Of a stretch of DNA of 64,000 nt, positions 23,887 through 32,045 are shown in pieces (positions within the stretch are counted from its first letter, which is position 1; each line of letters starts with the position of its first letter). The DNA is taken from contig CAKUKU010000006.1 in the NCBI GenBank assembly GCA_934663775.1, positions 25,082 through 89,081 on the forward strand. The letters are read 5' to 3'. This stretch comes from an uncultured Ellagibacter sp. GTDB lineage: Bacteria; Actinomycetota; Coriobacteriia; Coriobacteriales; Eggerthellaceae. Position numbers and translations under genes: made by a program. Below the pieces are notes generated by a model. It had not been told where the DNA came from, ran no database searches, and saw only the letters and a list, made by a program, of their open reading frames with translations.

Positions 23887-24345
23887 CTAGTCGTAGTATC
23901 CCAAGTCGTAGCCGGCGTCCTTCGAGCCGCATCCTCCTTGGTAGCACGTGGGGCGGAAGTTGAGCACCTTGTTGGCAATCTCGGGCTGCGTGCGAAGTTT
24001 CACGAGCATGTTATACACGGCCGCGCCATCGATGGCGACGATGCGGTCGTTCTTCGATTTCATGGCGAAGTAAACGTCGGCTGCCGTGCGTCCGTCAACG
24101 GAGATGGGGTCTTCGATGTCGTCGAAGTGCCGCGGTTCGGGAAGGTCGACGAAAGCGCAGAACTCGCGGTAGATATCGTCGTTTTCGGGTGCGAAGAGCG
24201 TTTTCGAGTAATCGGGTCGATGAGAGAGATGCGATGTCTCCTCGCTGAGCTGGGTGTCGAGTTCCGCGAAGTACCTGCGCGCCGTTTCTCCCCTCTCGGC
24301 CGTGCCGTTGGCCACCATCTGTTGCTCTTGTTCGTAGGATCCCAT
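23887..24345 (-). CDS. Hypothetical protein with Cys-rich C-terminus, 152 aa
   Basis: A 152-residue soluble protein. The first half is acidic and helical (YEQEQQMVANGTAERGETARRY), the middle carries FCAFVDLPEPRHFDDIEDPI and DGRTAADVYFAMKSKNDRIV, and the tail ends RPTCYQGGCGSKDAGYDLGYYD. The CYQGGCGSK motif, with two cysteines four residues apart after glycine-rich turns, might bind a metal or form a disulfide. ATG 24345 follows AGGGAGA; ATG 24366 is too far upstream of it. The gene is divergent from the N-acetyltransferase. The 200 bp between 23684 and 23886 hold nothing I can assign. Family not recognised. Confidence 0.65.
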   Translation of the reverse strand: MGSYEQEQQMVANGTAERGETARRYFAELDTQLSEETSHLSHRPDYSKTLFAPENDDIYREFCAFVDLPEPRHFDDIEDPISVDGRTAADVYFAMKSKNDRIVAIDGAAVYNMLVKLRTQPEIANKVLNFRPTCYQGGCGSKDAGYDLGYYD

Positions 24346-24497
24346 GGCAATCTCCCTTGCTCGCAATGCGTTTCCTTATTGCGTACGATACGCCGCCCCG
24401 GGGGCAAGTCAACACTCAATTGAGGTGTAGTCAGCGCATCGTGCGGTCGGCTATCATACTGATAGGAGGGAAATGCTACGTTTTGGAAGGGGTCGCC

Positions 24498-25325
24498 ATG
24501 ACATGCACGATGATGCTCGACGACGCGATGGTTTCTCAGTATTTGGCGAGAATCGGCTGGTCGGGCGATGTTTCGGTGGACAGGGAAACGCTCGACGGCC
24601 TGGTGTATGCGCATCAGTGCAGCGTTCCGTTCGAGACGGCGGATTTGGTGGCTGCGGGGGAAACGCCGTCGCTTGAGATTGGCAAGCTGTTCGAAAAAAT
24701 CGTCGCCGATCGGCACGGCGGGTACTGCTTCGAGCTGAACAAGCTGTTCGAGGCGTTGCTTCGCTCGTTGGGTTTCGATGCGCGGCCGTGCTTAAGCCGC
24801 GCCGTTCGCGGTCGCAAAGGGCGCATGCCCATCAACCACAGGGGAGTGCTTGTTTTTGTCGATGGCGTGCTAACCTCGGTCGACGTTGGGTTCGGCGGTC
24901 CTTTGCCCGCGGGATCTTTGGCGCTTGGGGATGAGTGCGAGCAGACGATTCGCGGCGAGGTGTACATTCCGCGCAGAATCGACGAGCATTGGTGGGCGAT
25001 CGACCGCATCTCGCAGGCGAAGCGCGATTTGTACGGCGACGAGGGCCCATCGAGGCGCCAGACCGAACTTGAGCTTTGCGTGGCGGCGATTGAGGATATC
25101 GACTTCGAGGCGTTGAATCTGGCCTGCTCGCAGCCGGGGACGGTGTTTCACGACAGCGTGATGGCGAACATCCGCACGGCGAACGGCTTCAAGAGCATCG
25201 GGCGCGGGATGCTGAACGTGCGCGAGTTCGGCACGAGTATGAAGACCCCGCTTGAGGACGATGCTGCGGTCTCCGCTGCGCTCCTCGAGCACTTCGGGTT
25301 CTCGCCGTATTGCGCTCACCTGTAA
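24498..25325 (+). CDS. Arylamine N-acetyltransferase
   Basis: A 275-residue cytoplasmic enzyme that moves an acetyl group from acetyl-CoA to aromatic amines and hydrazines. The length is normal for the family. The catalytic triad is visible: Cys77 in RHGGYCFELN, the histidine in PINHRGVLVFVDG and the aspartate in SVDVGFGGP. The start ATG 24498 follows GGAAGGGG; an ATG at 24357 in the same frame has no ribosome site. It is a single-gene unit read towards tRNA-Val. In gut anaerobes such enzymes can modify drugs such as 5-aminosalicylate, but the natural substrate here is unknown. Confidence 0.92.
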   Translation: MTCTMMLDDAMVSQYLARIGWSGDVSVDRETLDGLVYAHQCSVPFETADLVAAGETPSLEIGKLFEKIVADRHGGYCFELNKLFEALLRSLGFDARPCLSRAVRGRKGRMPINHRGVLVFVDGVLTSVDVGFGGPLPAGSLALGDECEQTIRGEVYIPRRIDEHWWAIDRISQAKRDLYGDEGPSRRQTELELCVAAIEDIDFEALNLACSQPGTVFHDSVMANIRTANGFKSIGRGMLNVREFGTSMKTPLEDDAAVSAALLEHFGFSPYCAHL

Positions 25326-25362
25326 GGTATGGGACAATATCAAGGCGCATTCGCGCAATAAC

Positions 25363-25437
25363 GGTCGCTTGGCGCAGCGGGAGCGCAAGTGCCTTACAAG
25401 CACTGGGTCGGGGGTTCAAATCCCTCAGCGACCACCA
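25363..25437 (+). tRNA. tRNA-Val (anticodon TAC)
   Basis: A full cloverleaf: acceptor stem GGTCGCT / AGCGACC, D arm GCGC...GCGC, anticodon stem AGTGC / GCACT with loop CTTACAA (anticodon TAC), T arm with TTCAAAT, discriminator A and an encoded CCA at 25435-25437. Confidence 0.95.
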
Positions 25438-25446
25438 TCTATTTTG

Positions 25447-25476
25447 CGGGTCACGGGTTTCCGTGGCCCGTTTTTG
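25447..25476 (+). terminator. Intrinsic terminator after tRNA-Val
   Basis: CGGGTCACGG-GTTT-CCGTGGCCCG (one wobble pair) is followed by TTTTTG. The remaining bases up to 25750 are AT-richer and hold no gene; a loose inverted repeat around GCTTTCTGCCAGC and GCCAGAAAGC lies near 25510-25550. Confidence 0.85.
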
Positions 25477-25750
25477 TGTTTTGGGGCGGGCGTGTCTGGT
25501 GCCGTGCTGGCTTTCTGCCAGCTTTTCGCAGGATACTTGCCAGAAAGCTGCAAGGTTTTTGCGACTTTCGTCTGGGTTCTTGCCGAGGTTTTCCGCAACC
25601 TTGGCGGCTTTTCGTTGAGCCTCTGCAGCATCCCCTTGTCTTTTCTAGCGCAAATCCGCAGATAGAGTGGCATTTTTCGGGAAGCTATCTGCCTATGTTC
25701 TGCCCGAATCGGTCGCTAGCATGTCCTCCACTGAGGTGATCGGAGGGCTT

Positions 25751-26593
25751 ATGAGGCGAATGAAATCATGGATCATCGGCATCGTGTGCGGCGTTCTGTG
25801 CGCGGCGTGCGTGCTTTTGTATCTGCAGGATGCAGGCGCGCAGGTGGACGCGGCGCGTGCGGAGGCGCTTGACCGCTTTGGCGGCGACCAGGTCGAGGTG
25901 TGCGTGGCGAAGAGAGACATCGCTGCCGGGGAAATCGTCGATGCGGGGTCTTTCGAGAAGAGAATGTGGGTCGTGGCGCTTCTGCCGGACGACCCGCTTA
26001 CGCAGGATGACGACGTCCTCGGCAAGCAAGTGACGTCCACGGTGCTCAAAGGCGAGGTGCTGACCTCAAGGCGCTTCGAGGAGGCGTCGTCTGCCGTCGA
26101 TGTCCCCGGGGAGCTCACCGCTGTGAGCGTTCCTGCGCGGGATGTGCAAACGGTCGGGGGTGCGCTTCGGCCGGGAATGCTCGTCGACGTGTACGCAACG
26201 GGCTCGTCGTCCACCACGTTCATCGCCCATAGCGTTTTGGTGCTTGCGACGAATGCGAGCTCCCATTCGAAGACGGGGAACGACTCCGTTTCTTGGGTGA
26301 CGCTCGCCCTCGACCCTGTGAACGTCCAGGAGGTCGTCGCGGTCGCGCAAACGTCCGAGCTGTACTTCACGCTCCCCGGCGACGACGTCCCCGAACCGTC
26401 GGCGTCGAAGACATTCGCTTCGGGAGGGGCGCAAAACGGCGCTGCCGCCGATCAGGGAATAACGGCAGCGCCTGAGGCGGGAACATCGTTGCAATCGGAT
26501 GCCCAGTTGGGCGCCGCGGGCACGCCGCAGGCGGAAGCTTCCGCCGCAACTGCTGATTCCTATTCTTACGAGGGGGTCTCCCATGAACGCTAG
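25751..26593 (+). CDS. cpaB: CpaB/RcpC-like pilus assembly protein (SAF domain)
   Basis: A 280-residue protein with one N-terminal membrane anchor (WIIGIVCGVLCAACVLLYL), then a SAF domain (VEVCVAKRDIAAGEIVDAGSFEKR) and the CpaB-type domain (VDVPGELTAVSVPARDVQTVGGALRPGMLVDVYAT). The last 60 residues are Ala/Gly/Ser-rich and likely disordered. In monoderm Tad systems this protein probably supports pilus assembly at the outer face of the membrane, since there is no secretin to work with. ATG 25751 follows GGAGGG at 25741. It is the first gene of the Tad operon; its stop overlaps the start of the next gene by 11 bp. Confidence 0.88.
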   Translation: MRRMKSWIIGIVCGVLCAACVLLYLQDAGAQVDAARAEALDRFGGDQVEVCVAKRDIAAGEIVDAGSFEKRMWVVALLPDDPLTQDDDVLGKQVTSTVLKGEVLTSRRFEEASSAVDVPGELTAVSVPARDVQTVGGALRPGMLVDVYATGSSSTTFIAHSVLVLATNASSHSKTGNDSVSWVTLALDPVNVQEVVAVAQTSELYFTLPGDDVPEPSASKTFASGGAQNGAAADQGITAAPEAGTSLQSDAQLGAAGTPQAEASAATADSYSYEGVSHER

Positions 26594-27854
26594 CGTCTTG
26601 CTGTGCATCGACGAGGAAAGCGCGCGCCATCCGGAGCTTGTCGGGCTTCGGGGTGAGAATCTGTTCGGGCAACCTTGGCTTTCGGTATGCACGACGGCGC
26701 AGGAGATGCGGCAGGTCGCCGCGAAAAACGCCGCGGTCGAGGAGGTGTGGGTGGTTTCGTGCTCGGACGTCGAGCCGGTGAACGCGGCGGCGGCGGTAAA
26801 GCGGGATAACCCGCGCCGGCGAGTGTCCCTTCTCTGCGCGCAGCCGTCGGGGTCCCTGCATAGCCGCACGAAGGCCGCGGGGATAGACGAGGCGATGACG
26901 CACCAGGCGCTTGCCGAGCGATATGCGCTGCGAAAGCGGCGTGCTCGGGTGGCGGCTGAGCCGAAGGCGTGCGCGCCCGCGGACGAGGCGGTCTCTCAAC
27001 CGGCTTCCAAGCTGAGGGAGCCTTTGGGTGGGAAAAATGTTTCCGCAGGTGAAAAGCGCGCATCGCTGATAACCGTGGTTAGCGGGAGCGGAGGGGCGGG
27101 TAAAAGCGCGGTCTCCGCCGTTGTGGCGGCTTCCCTGGCTGCGCGCGGAGCGAAGACGCTGCTTCTCGACTGCGACCTTCAATTCGGGGATATGCGCGAC
27201 CTGTTCGGCGCCGAGCGCGCGTTCGGAATCGACGAGGTGCTCACAGGCGTCGTCGCCGTGCCCGATTTGCCGCGCGACGAGCGGGGGATGTGCCTTGTCG
27301 CCGCGCCGAGGAGGCTCGAACAGTCCGAGGTGGTCGTGCGCGAGCTGCCGGCGCTGATCGACTCGATTGTGCCGCACTTTGACGTCATCGTCGCGAACAC
27401 GGGCGCGAGCTGGGGAGAGCAGCACGCGATCCTTCTCGAGCGGTCTTCACGCGCTCTGTTCCTCGTCGACCAGCGCGCATCGTCCCTTCGGGCATGCAGG
27501 CATGCGGTCGAGCTTTGCGCACGCTGCGGCATCGCGGCGAGCCCTTTTTTGTTCGTGGTGAACCGCTGCTCGAAACGTTCGCTGTTCTCGTCGATAGACG
27601 TGTCGTGCGCGATGCAGGGCGCACGCGCCGCCGAGCTCAGAGACGGCGGCGCGGAAGTTGAGCAGGAGCTCGGTGCGGGCCTTGCCTATGAACTGGCTTT
27701 ATCGCGCAATCCGTTCGCGCAAAGCGTTCGGGATCTTATCGATGAGGGGCTAGGCGATGCTGTGGGCGGCGAAGATGCACAAGAAACGGTCGAGGCGCCA
27801 TCGCGCGGGATCTTCTCGTTCAGGAAAAGCCGCAGGGAGGGGGCGCTCTCATGA
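26583..27854 (+). CDS. tadZ: TadZ/CpaE-like MinD-family ATPase
   Basis: A 423-residue protein. The first 150 residues form a receiver-like pseudo-domain (ASVLLCIDEESARHPELVG) of the CpaE type without a clear phosphorylation site. The second part is a MinD/ParA-like ATPase with the deviant Walker A GSGGAGKSAVS and LLLDCDLQFGDMRDLFG after it. TadZ marks the place where the pilus machine assembles. ATG 26583 follows GAGGGGG and overlaps the end of cpaB; the stop overlaps the next start (ATGA at 27851). Confidence 0.88.
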   Translation: MNASVLLCIDEESARHPELVGLRGENLFGQPWLSVCTTAQEMRQVAAKNAAVEEVWVVSCSDVEPVNAAAAVKRDNPRRRVSLLCAQPSGSLHSRTKAAGIDEAMTHQALAERYALRKRRARVAAEPKACAPADEAVSQPASKLREPLGGKNVSAGEKRASLITVVSGSGGAGKSAVSAVVAASLAARGAKTLLLDCDLQFGDMRDLFGAERAFGIDEVLTGVVAVPDLPRDERGMCLVAAPRRLEQSEVVVRELPALIDSIVPHFDVIVANTGASWGEQHAILLERSSRALFLVDQRASSLRACRHAVELCARCGIAASPFLFVVNRCSKRSLFSSIDVSCAMQGARAAELRDGGAEVEQELGAGLAYELALSRNPFAQSVRDLIDEGLGDAVGGEDAQETVEAPSRGIFSFRKSRREGALS

Positions 27855-29176
27855 CGCTATTGGAGCGCGTTCGGGCTGCGGGAAACGAAACGACGTCAGC
27901 TTCACTGGCGACGCGCGACGAGGCGCTCGAATGGCTGCGGGAAAAGGTGCGCGAGCAGCTTCCCGCCGACGACATTGCGGCGCTCGCCAAGGGAAATCCC
28001 GAGCGGGCGCGCAACGAGATTCGCGCGGTCTGCCGATCGGCGTTCGAAGGGAACGGTCGATCCGAATGGGGCGTTGACGAGCGGGAATCGCTCATCGACG
28101 CGCTCGTCGACTCGATGCTGGGGTTCGGCCCGCTCGAGGCGTTTCTGGCCGACGAGTCGATAACCGAGATTATGGTGAACGGGTCGCGTTCCTTGTTCTA
28201 CGAGCGCGATGGCGTCCTACATCGAAGCGAGTTCTGCTTCGCAAGCGACGATGAGGTGAGGGTGCTGATCGACCGCATCATCGGCCCACTCGGCCGAAGG
28301 ATCGACGAATCGTCGCCGATGGTGAACGCGCGCCTTTCGCAGGGCCATCGCGTGAACGCCATCGTCCCGCCGCTTGCGCTTGACGGCCCGATGCTCACGA
28401 TTCGGACGTTTTCCTCGAAGGTCATCGCGCTTGCGGACATGGTGGCGAGCGGGTCTATCGAGGAAAGCGTGCGGCAATTGCTCGTCTGGGCGGTCCGGGC
28501 GCGCAAGAGCATCGCTGTTTCTGGCGGGACGGGAAGCGGCAAGACGACGCTGCTCAATGCGCTTTCGTGCCATGTTTCCGACGACGAGCGGATTATCACA
28601 ATCGAGGACTCCGCTGAGCTGCGCTTTCTTGAGCACCCGCATGTCGTTCGTCTTGAGTCGCGGCCGCGCAACGCGGAGGGCGTGGGCGAGGTCACCATCC
28701 GCGATTTGGTTGCGAATGCGCTGCGCATGCGTCCCGATCGCATCATCGTGGGCGAGTGCCGCGGCGGCGAGGCGCTCGACATGCTCGCTGCCATGAACAC
28801 AGGTCACGAGGGATCGCTCACGACCCTTCACGCGAATTCCCCGAAGGAGGCGGTCTCGCGACTGGTGACCATGGTGCGCTTTGCCGCCGACTTGCCGGTA
28901 GACGTCATCGAGCTGCAGATCGCAAGCGCCTTCGACCTTATCGTCCAGACGGCTCGTGGTGCCGACGGCTCGCGCATGGTTTCCCAGATCGCGACCATCT
29001 CCCAGAGCGAAAGCGGGCGCGAATGCGCAGTCGAGTCGATCTACGAGCGCGATATCTGCGGGTGTGCGGGGACGTGGCTCGCCGCGCCCGAATGGATTTG
29101 CGATTTGGAGAAACGGGGAATCGCAACAGAGGAGGAGGTGGAATTGTGGAAGGAGATGTCGCTTTGCTCGTCGTAG
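27851..29176 (+). CDS. tadA: TadA/CpaF secretion ATPase
   Basis: A 441-residue type IV-like pilus ATPase of the VirB11/CpaF family. Walker A is GGTGSGKTTLLNAL, Walker B lies in DRIIVGECRGGEALDMLAAMNTGHEGSLTTLHANSP, and the N-terminal region with LGFGPLEAFLADESITEIMVNG is typical. It powers assembly of Flp pili from the cytoplasmic side. The start overlaps tadZ by four bases and the 3' end overlaps tadB by 31 bp. Confidence 0.95.
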   Translation: MTLLERVRAAGNETTSASLATRDEALEWLREKVREQLPADDIAALAKGNPERARNEIRAVCRSAFEGNGRSEWGVDERESLIDALVDSMLGFGPLEAFLADESITEIMVNGSRSLFYERDGVLHRSEFCFASDDEVRVLIDRIIGPLGRRIDESSPMVNARLSQGHRVNAIVPPLALDGPMLTIRTFSSKVIALADMVASGSIEESVRQLLVWAVRARKSIAVSGGTGSGKTTLLNALSCHVSDDERIITIEDSAELRFLEHPHVVRLESRPRNAEGVGEVTIRDLVANALRMRPDRIIVGECRGGEALDMLAAMNTGHEGSLTTLHANSPKEAVSRLVTMVRFAADLPVDVIELQIASAFDLIVQTARGADGSRMVSQIATISQSESGRECAVESIYERDICGCAGTWLAAPEWICDLEKRGIATEEEVELWKEMSLCSS

Positions 29177-30123
29177 CCGGGGCCTCGGCATTCGCCTGCG
29201 CTGCCTTTCTGGGGAGCGCGTTTGCTCGCACCCTGGGCGGGAAATCTCGTGCCGCCGCGTTTTCCATCGGGGGCGGAGGGGGCAGGGCGGGTTGGCTTTC
29301 GTGGCTTATCCGCAACGGAGTGGGGTTCTTGCGCCCCGCCGCGCGACTCACCCTGAAAAGCCCGCGGGTCCGCTCGATGGCATCGCGCCTGCTCGTTGCC
29401 ACCGAAGAGCTCGGGTTCGCTGCCACCGGGGAGTCGCTGACCTCTCTCGTCTTGGCCGGGATTCTTACCCTCGGCATATGCGGGACCGCCGTCACGGCGA
29501 CCCCCGTATGCGGTCTGGCTCTTGCCGCGTGCGCTGCGGCGGCCTGCGCGATCTGCGCGAAGAGCGCGGAGGAGCGGCGCCGCGAGAGCATGCGCGAGGC
29601 CGTTCCCGACGCCCTGCGCTCGATGGCGGTGTGCTTTCGCACGGGGCAGTCGCTCTTGCAGACGATGCAGCAGGTCGGCGCCGCCACGAAGGGACCCGTC
29701 GGGGCGCTGTTTTGCCGTGCGGCCCATCTTCTCGAAACCGGGGGAAGCACCCACGAGGCGCTCTCCGTCTTCCAGGGGCGAGGATCGGTTCCCGAGCTTG
29801 CCTTCGTCTCCGTTGCGCTCGATGTACAGCATCAGACGGGAGGGAGCATGGAGCGGGTCCTCGACGCTGCGCGCGACACCGTGGAAGGCGAGCTCGAGCT
29901 TACACGGTCTCTGCGCGTCCAGACCGCCCAGGCGAAGCTGTCGGCTCGCATCGTGAGCGTCATGCCAATCGTGCTCATAGCTCTGTTCTCCCTGGTGAGC
30001 GAGGACTTTCTGGCTCCCTTCTTCTCCAGCTTCGCAGGGATGACGCTTTTGGGCATCGCCGTCGTCATGCAGGTCGCCGGCATCTTCGCCGTGCGGCGCA
30101 TGCTGAAAGTCGAGGTGGAATGA
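29146..30123 (+). CDS. tadB: TadB-like inner-membrane platform protein
   Basis: A 325-residue protein with a GspF/TadB-type domain. MREAVPDALRSMAVCFRTGQSLLQTMQQVG and FVSVALDVQHQTGGSMERVLDAARDTVEGELELTRSLR carry the family's conserved motifs. Membrane segments occur near the N-terminus (VVAGASAFACAAFLGSAFA), at about 110-145 and twice near the C-terminus. The GTG start at 29146 is chosen because GGAGGAGG lies at 29131-29138 and longer frames have no ribosome site. The stop overlaps the tadC start. Confidence 0.88.
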   Translation: MEGDVALLVVAGASAFACAAFLGSAFARTLGGKSRAAAFSIGGGGGRAGWLSWLIRNGVGFLRPAARLTLKSPRVRSMASRLLVATEELGFAATGESLTSLVLAGILTLGICGTAVTATPVCGLALAACAAAACAICAKSAEERRRESMREAVPDALRSMAVCFRTGQSLLQTMQQVGAATKGPVGALFCRAAHLLETGGSTHEALSVFQGRGSVPELAFVSVALDVQHQTGGSMERVLDAARDTVEGELELTRSLRVQTAQAKLSARIVSVMPIVLIALFSLVSEDFLAPFFSSFAGMTLLGIAVVMQVAGIFAVRRMLKVEVE

Positions 30124-31052
30124 TGTTCGCGGAAGGGGGCGCCGTCGCGGTGCTTGCCGGAGCGGGAGCGTTCGGCGTGGGGCTCGTCGTATCGCGCGGC
30201 GTCGCGCGGCGTCATGAGCAGAACCGTGCCGCAGCGCGCCGTCGGGCCTCGCTTTCGGGGGAAAAGGCCGCCCCCGCTCGCTCGGGTGGGAGCGTTCCGG
30301 GCGGCATCGTCTCCTTCGTCGAATCGCGGAGCCGTGTCGTTTTCGCGGGTCGTGTGCGAAATGCTGCCTCTCGCGAGACGGCCTCGCTCGCTCGCGACAT
30401 CCGACAGGCGGGGCTCGCCTCCTCGGTGACGGCTTCGGGATTCTTCGATGCCCGGGTTCGCCTGACGTTAGGTGCTGCGGTTGTGGGATTTCTCGTCGGG
30501 TACGCGTTTTCCCTCGAGCTCGCCGCGATTCTCGCTATCGCGTGCGGGGTGTGGGGATGGACGGCGCCGAGGCGAGCGATCGCGCAAAGGAAGAAGGACC
30601 GCGCCGAAGAGCTCGAGCGCCATCTGCCCGAGATGCTCGAAGTGCTTTCGCTCGGCTTGAGGAGCGGTCTGTCATTCGATAGGAGCCTTGATGTCTATAC
30701 CGAGCACTTCGATACGCTGCTCTCGCGGTCTTTGGCGTCGGCGAGGCAGCAGTGGGCGCTCGGTCTCGCGCGAAGGGACGACGCGCTTCGCGACGTCGCA
30801 GAAACCTACGACTCGGCGCTTTTCTCGCGGGCGGTGGAATCCATTATCCGTTCCCTGCGCTACGGATCGTCGCTTGCCGAGGGCCTTGAGGCGACGGCGC
30901 GCGAGGCGCGGGCTTTGTATCGCGCGCTCAAGCAGGAGCAGGTCGCGAAGGCGCCGGTGAAGATGATGGTGCCGACGGGGGCGCTCATGCTCCCCGCGAT
31001 GCTCATTTTGGTGTTAGGGCCGATGTTGCTCGAGCTCATCGGCGGGTTCTAG
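30123..31052 (+). CDS. tadC: TadC-like inner-membrane platform protein
   Basis: A 309-residue partner of TadB with the same GspF-type core: HLPEMLEVLSLGLRSGLSFDRSLDVY and ESIIRSLRYGSSLAEGLEATAREAR, followed by KAPVKMMVPTGALMLPAMLILVLGPMLLELIGG as the final membrane segment. One membrane segment lies at the N-terminus and two more around residues 115-145. ATG 30123 overlaps the TadB stop (TGATG). Confidence 0.88.
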   Translation: MFAEGGAVAVLAGAGAFGVGLVVSRGVARRHEQNRAAARRRASLSGEKAAPARSGGSVPGGIVSFVESRSRVVFAGRVRNAASRETASLARDIRQAGLASSVTASGFFDARVRLTLGAAVVGFLVGYAFSLELAAILAIACGVWGWTAPRRAIAQRKKDRAEELERHLPEMLEVLSLGLRSGLSFDRSLDVYTEHFDTLLSRSLASARQQWALGLARRDDALRDVAETYDSALFSRAVESIIRSLRYGSSLAEGLEATAREARALYRALKQEQVAKAPVKMMVPTGALMLPAMLILVLGPMLLELIGGF

Positions 31053-31072
31053 GAAGGAAAGGTGCATGCGGG

Positions 31073-31294
31073 ATGATGCTCATGAGAAAGATGCGCGCGG
31101 AGGCGCAGCGACGTGCGATAGGCGTATGGTGCGCGATGAGGGCGAAACTTGCCTGCGAAAAGGGGCAGGGCACGACCGAGTATGCGATTCTCGTCGGTGT
31201 GCTCGTCGTAATCGCGATAGTCGCCATAACGTTGTTCCGGCCGAAGATTCAGGAGCTTTGGGATGCGATCGCGAACGGTATCAACGGGCTGTGA
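31073..31294 (+). CDS. flp: Flp-type pilin
   Basis: A 73-residue prepilin. A long basic leader ends in KGQG, followed by TTEYAILVGVLVVIAIVAITLF, the classical Flp cleavage site (after Gly, with Glu at +3 and Tyr at +4) and hydrophobic stem. The mature pilin would be about 40 residues. ATG 31073 is taken as start; ATG 31082 is possible. AGGAAAGG lies upstream, with long spacing. It is the likely main subunit of the pilus. No prepilin peptidase gene is seen in the locus. Confidence 0.85.
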   Translation: MMLMRKMRAEAQRRAIGVWCAMRAKLACEKGQGTTEYAILVGVLVVIAIVAITLFRPKIQELWDAIANGINGL

Positions 31295-31533
31295 GGGCCC
31301 GGGGGACGAGGGGCGTCCGCACGCGTCTCGCGAGCAAGGTTTGCTCCGAGCGAGGGCAGGGCACGGTGGAGTACGCCGTCGTACTCGCGGGCGTGTTGTG
31401 CATGGCGGTGGCGCTCGGGGCGCTTGCGAAGGTGATGGGGGAGGGGCTGCTCGTGGAACACGCGCTCATGTCGGCGTCCCATCATCTGCAGCTCGCAGCC
31501 TTAGGGACGGTGGCGGACGTGTTCGCATTCTAG
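31291..31533 (+). CDS. Second Flp-type pilin or minor pilin
   Basis: An 80-residue prepilin-like protein. RGQGTVEYAVVLAGVLCMAVALGALA repeats the Flp cleavage pattern (G/TVEY). The segment after the stem (HALMSASHHLQLAALGTVADVFAF) is longer than in the first pilin. The GTG start at 31291 overlaps the stop of the preceding gene (GTGA), indicating coupled translation. It may be a minor pilin at the tip or base. Confidence 0.75.
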   Translation: MRARGTRGVRTRLASKVCSERGQGTVEYAVVLAGVLCMAVALGALAKVMGEGLLVEHALMSASHHLQLAALGTVADVFAF

Positions 31534-31541
31534 TTTGCAAG

Positions 31542-32045
31542 GTGTTTCGCGAAGACGCCGGCCAGGCGACGGTCGAGGCGGCGTTCGTCCTTCCCGTGAC
31601 ACTTGCGCTGGTGGTGCTGCTCGTGCAGCCGGGAATCCTGCTCTACGACCGCATCGTCATGCAGCAGGCTGCAGCGGAAACGTGCCGCCTGCTCGCAACG
31701 ACGCCGGAAGGGGATCCGACCGGTGCATGCGAGGCGTTTGCCAAAAGGCGCTTAGGCGCGGTGCCCGAGCAGGACTGCTTCCATGTTCACGAGGGCGGGT
31801 GCACGTGGAGGGTCGAACTTGAAGGCGGGGAGTCATCCGACGTCGTTCGCGTGCGTATCGCGACGAAGGTGAAACCGCTTCCGCTCGTCGGCGTCGGCGC
31901 GCGCCTTCTGGGCGCGGTCAACGACGGCAAGAACTTCGATGTTTCCGTCGAGGCGTCGGCGCCGACGCAACCTGCGTGGGCGATCGGCGCCGGGGCGGGA
32001 AGATTGCCATCTGAATGGATTGGAGCGTGGGCCGATGAGTCGTGA
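31542..32045 (+). CDS. TadE-like pseudopilin
   Basis: A 167-residue protein. The N-terminus reads EDAGQATVEAAFVLPVTLALVVLLVQPGILLYDRI, the TadE-like hydrophobic segment after an ATVE motif. The rest is an extracytoplasmic domain with four cysteines (ETCRL, GACEA, QDCFH, GGCTW), likely two disulfides. The start is uncertain: GTG 31542 is the first start codon after the preceding stop but has a poor ribosome site, so coupling from the upstream gene is likely. The end overlaps the next gene by 11 bp. Confidence 0.75.
   Translation: MFREDAGQATVEAAFVLPVTLALVVLLVQPGILLYDRIVMQQAAAETCRLLATTPEGDPTGACEAFAKRRLGAVPEQDCFHVHEGGCTWRVELEGGESSDVVRVRIATKVKPLPLVGVGARLLGAVNDGKNFDVSVEASAPTQPAWAIGAGAGRLPSEWIGAWADES

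Noticed and set aside
25500-25560. Inverted repeats after tRNA-Val as an integrated element border
   Set aside because: The repeats match only loosely, and no integrase or duplicated tRNA end is present.
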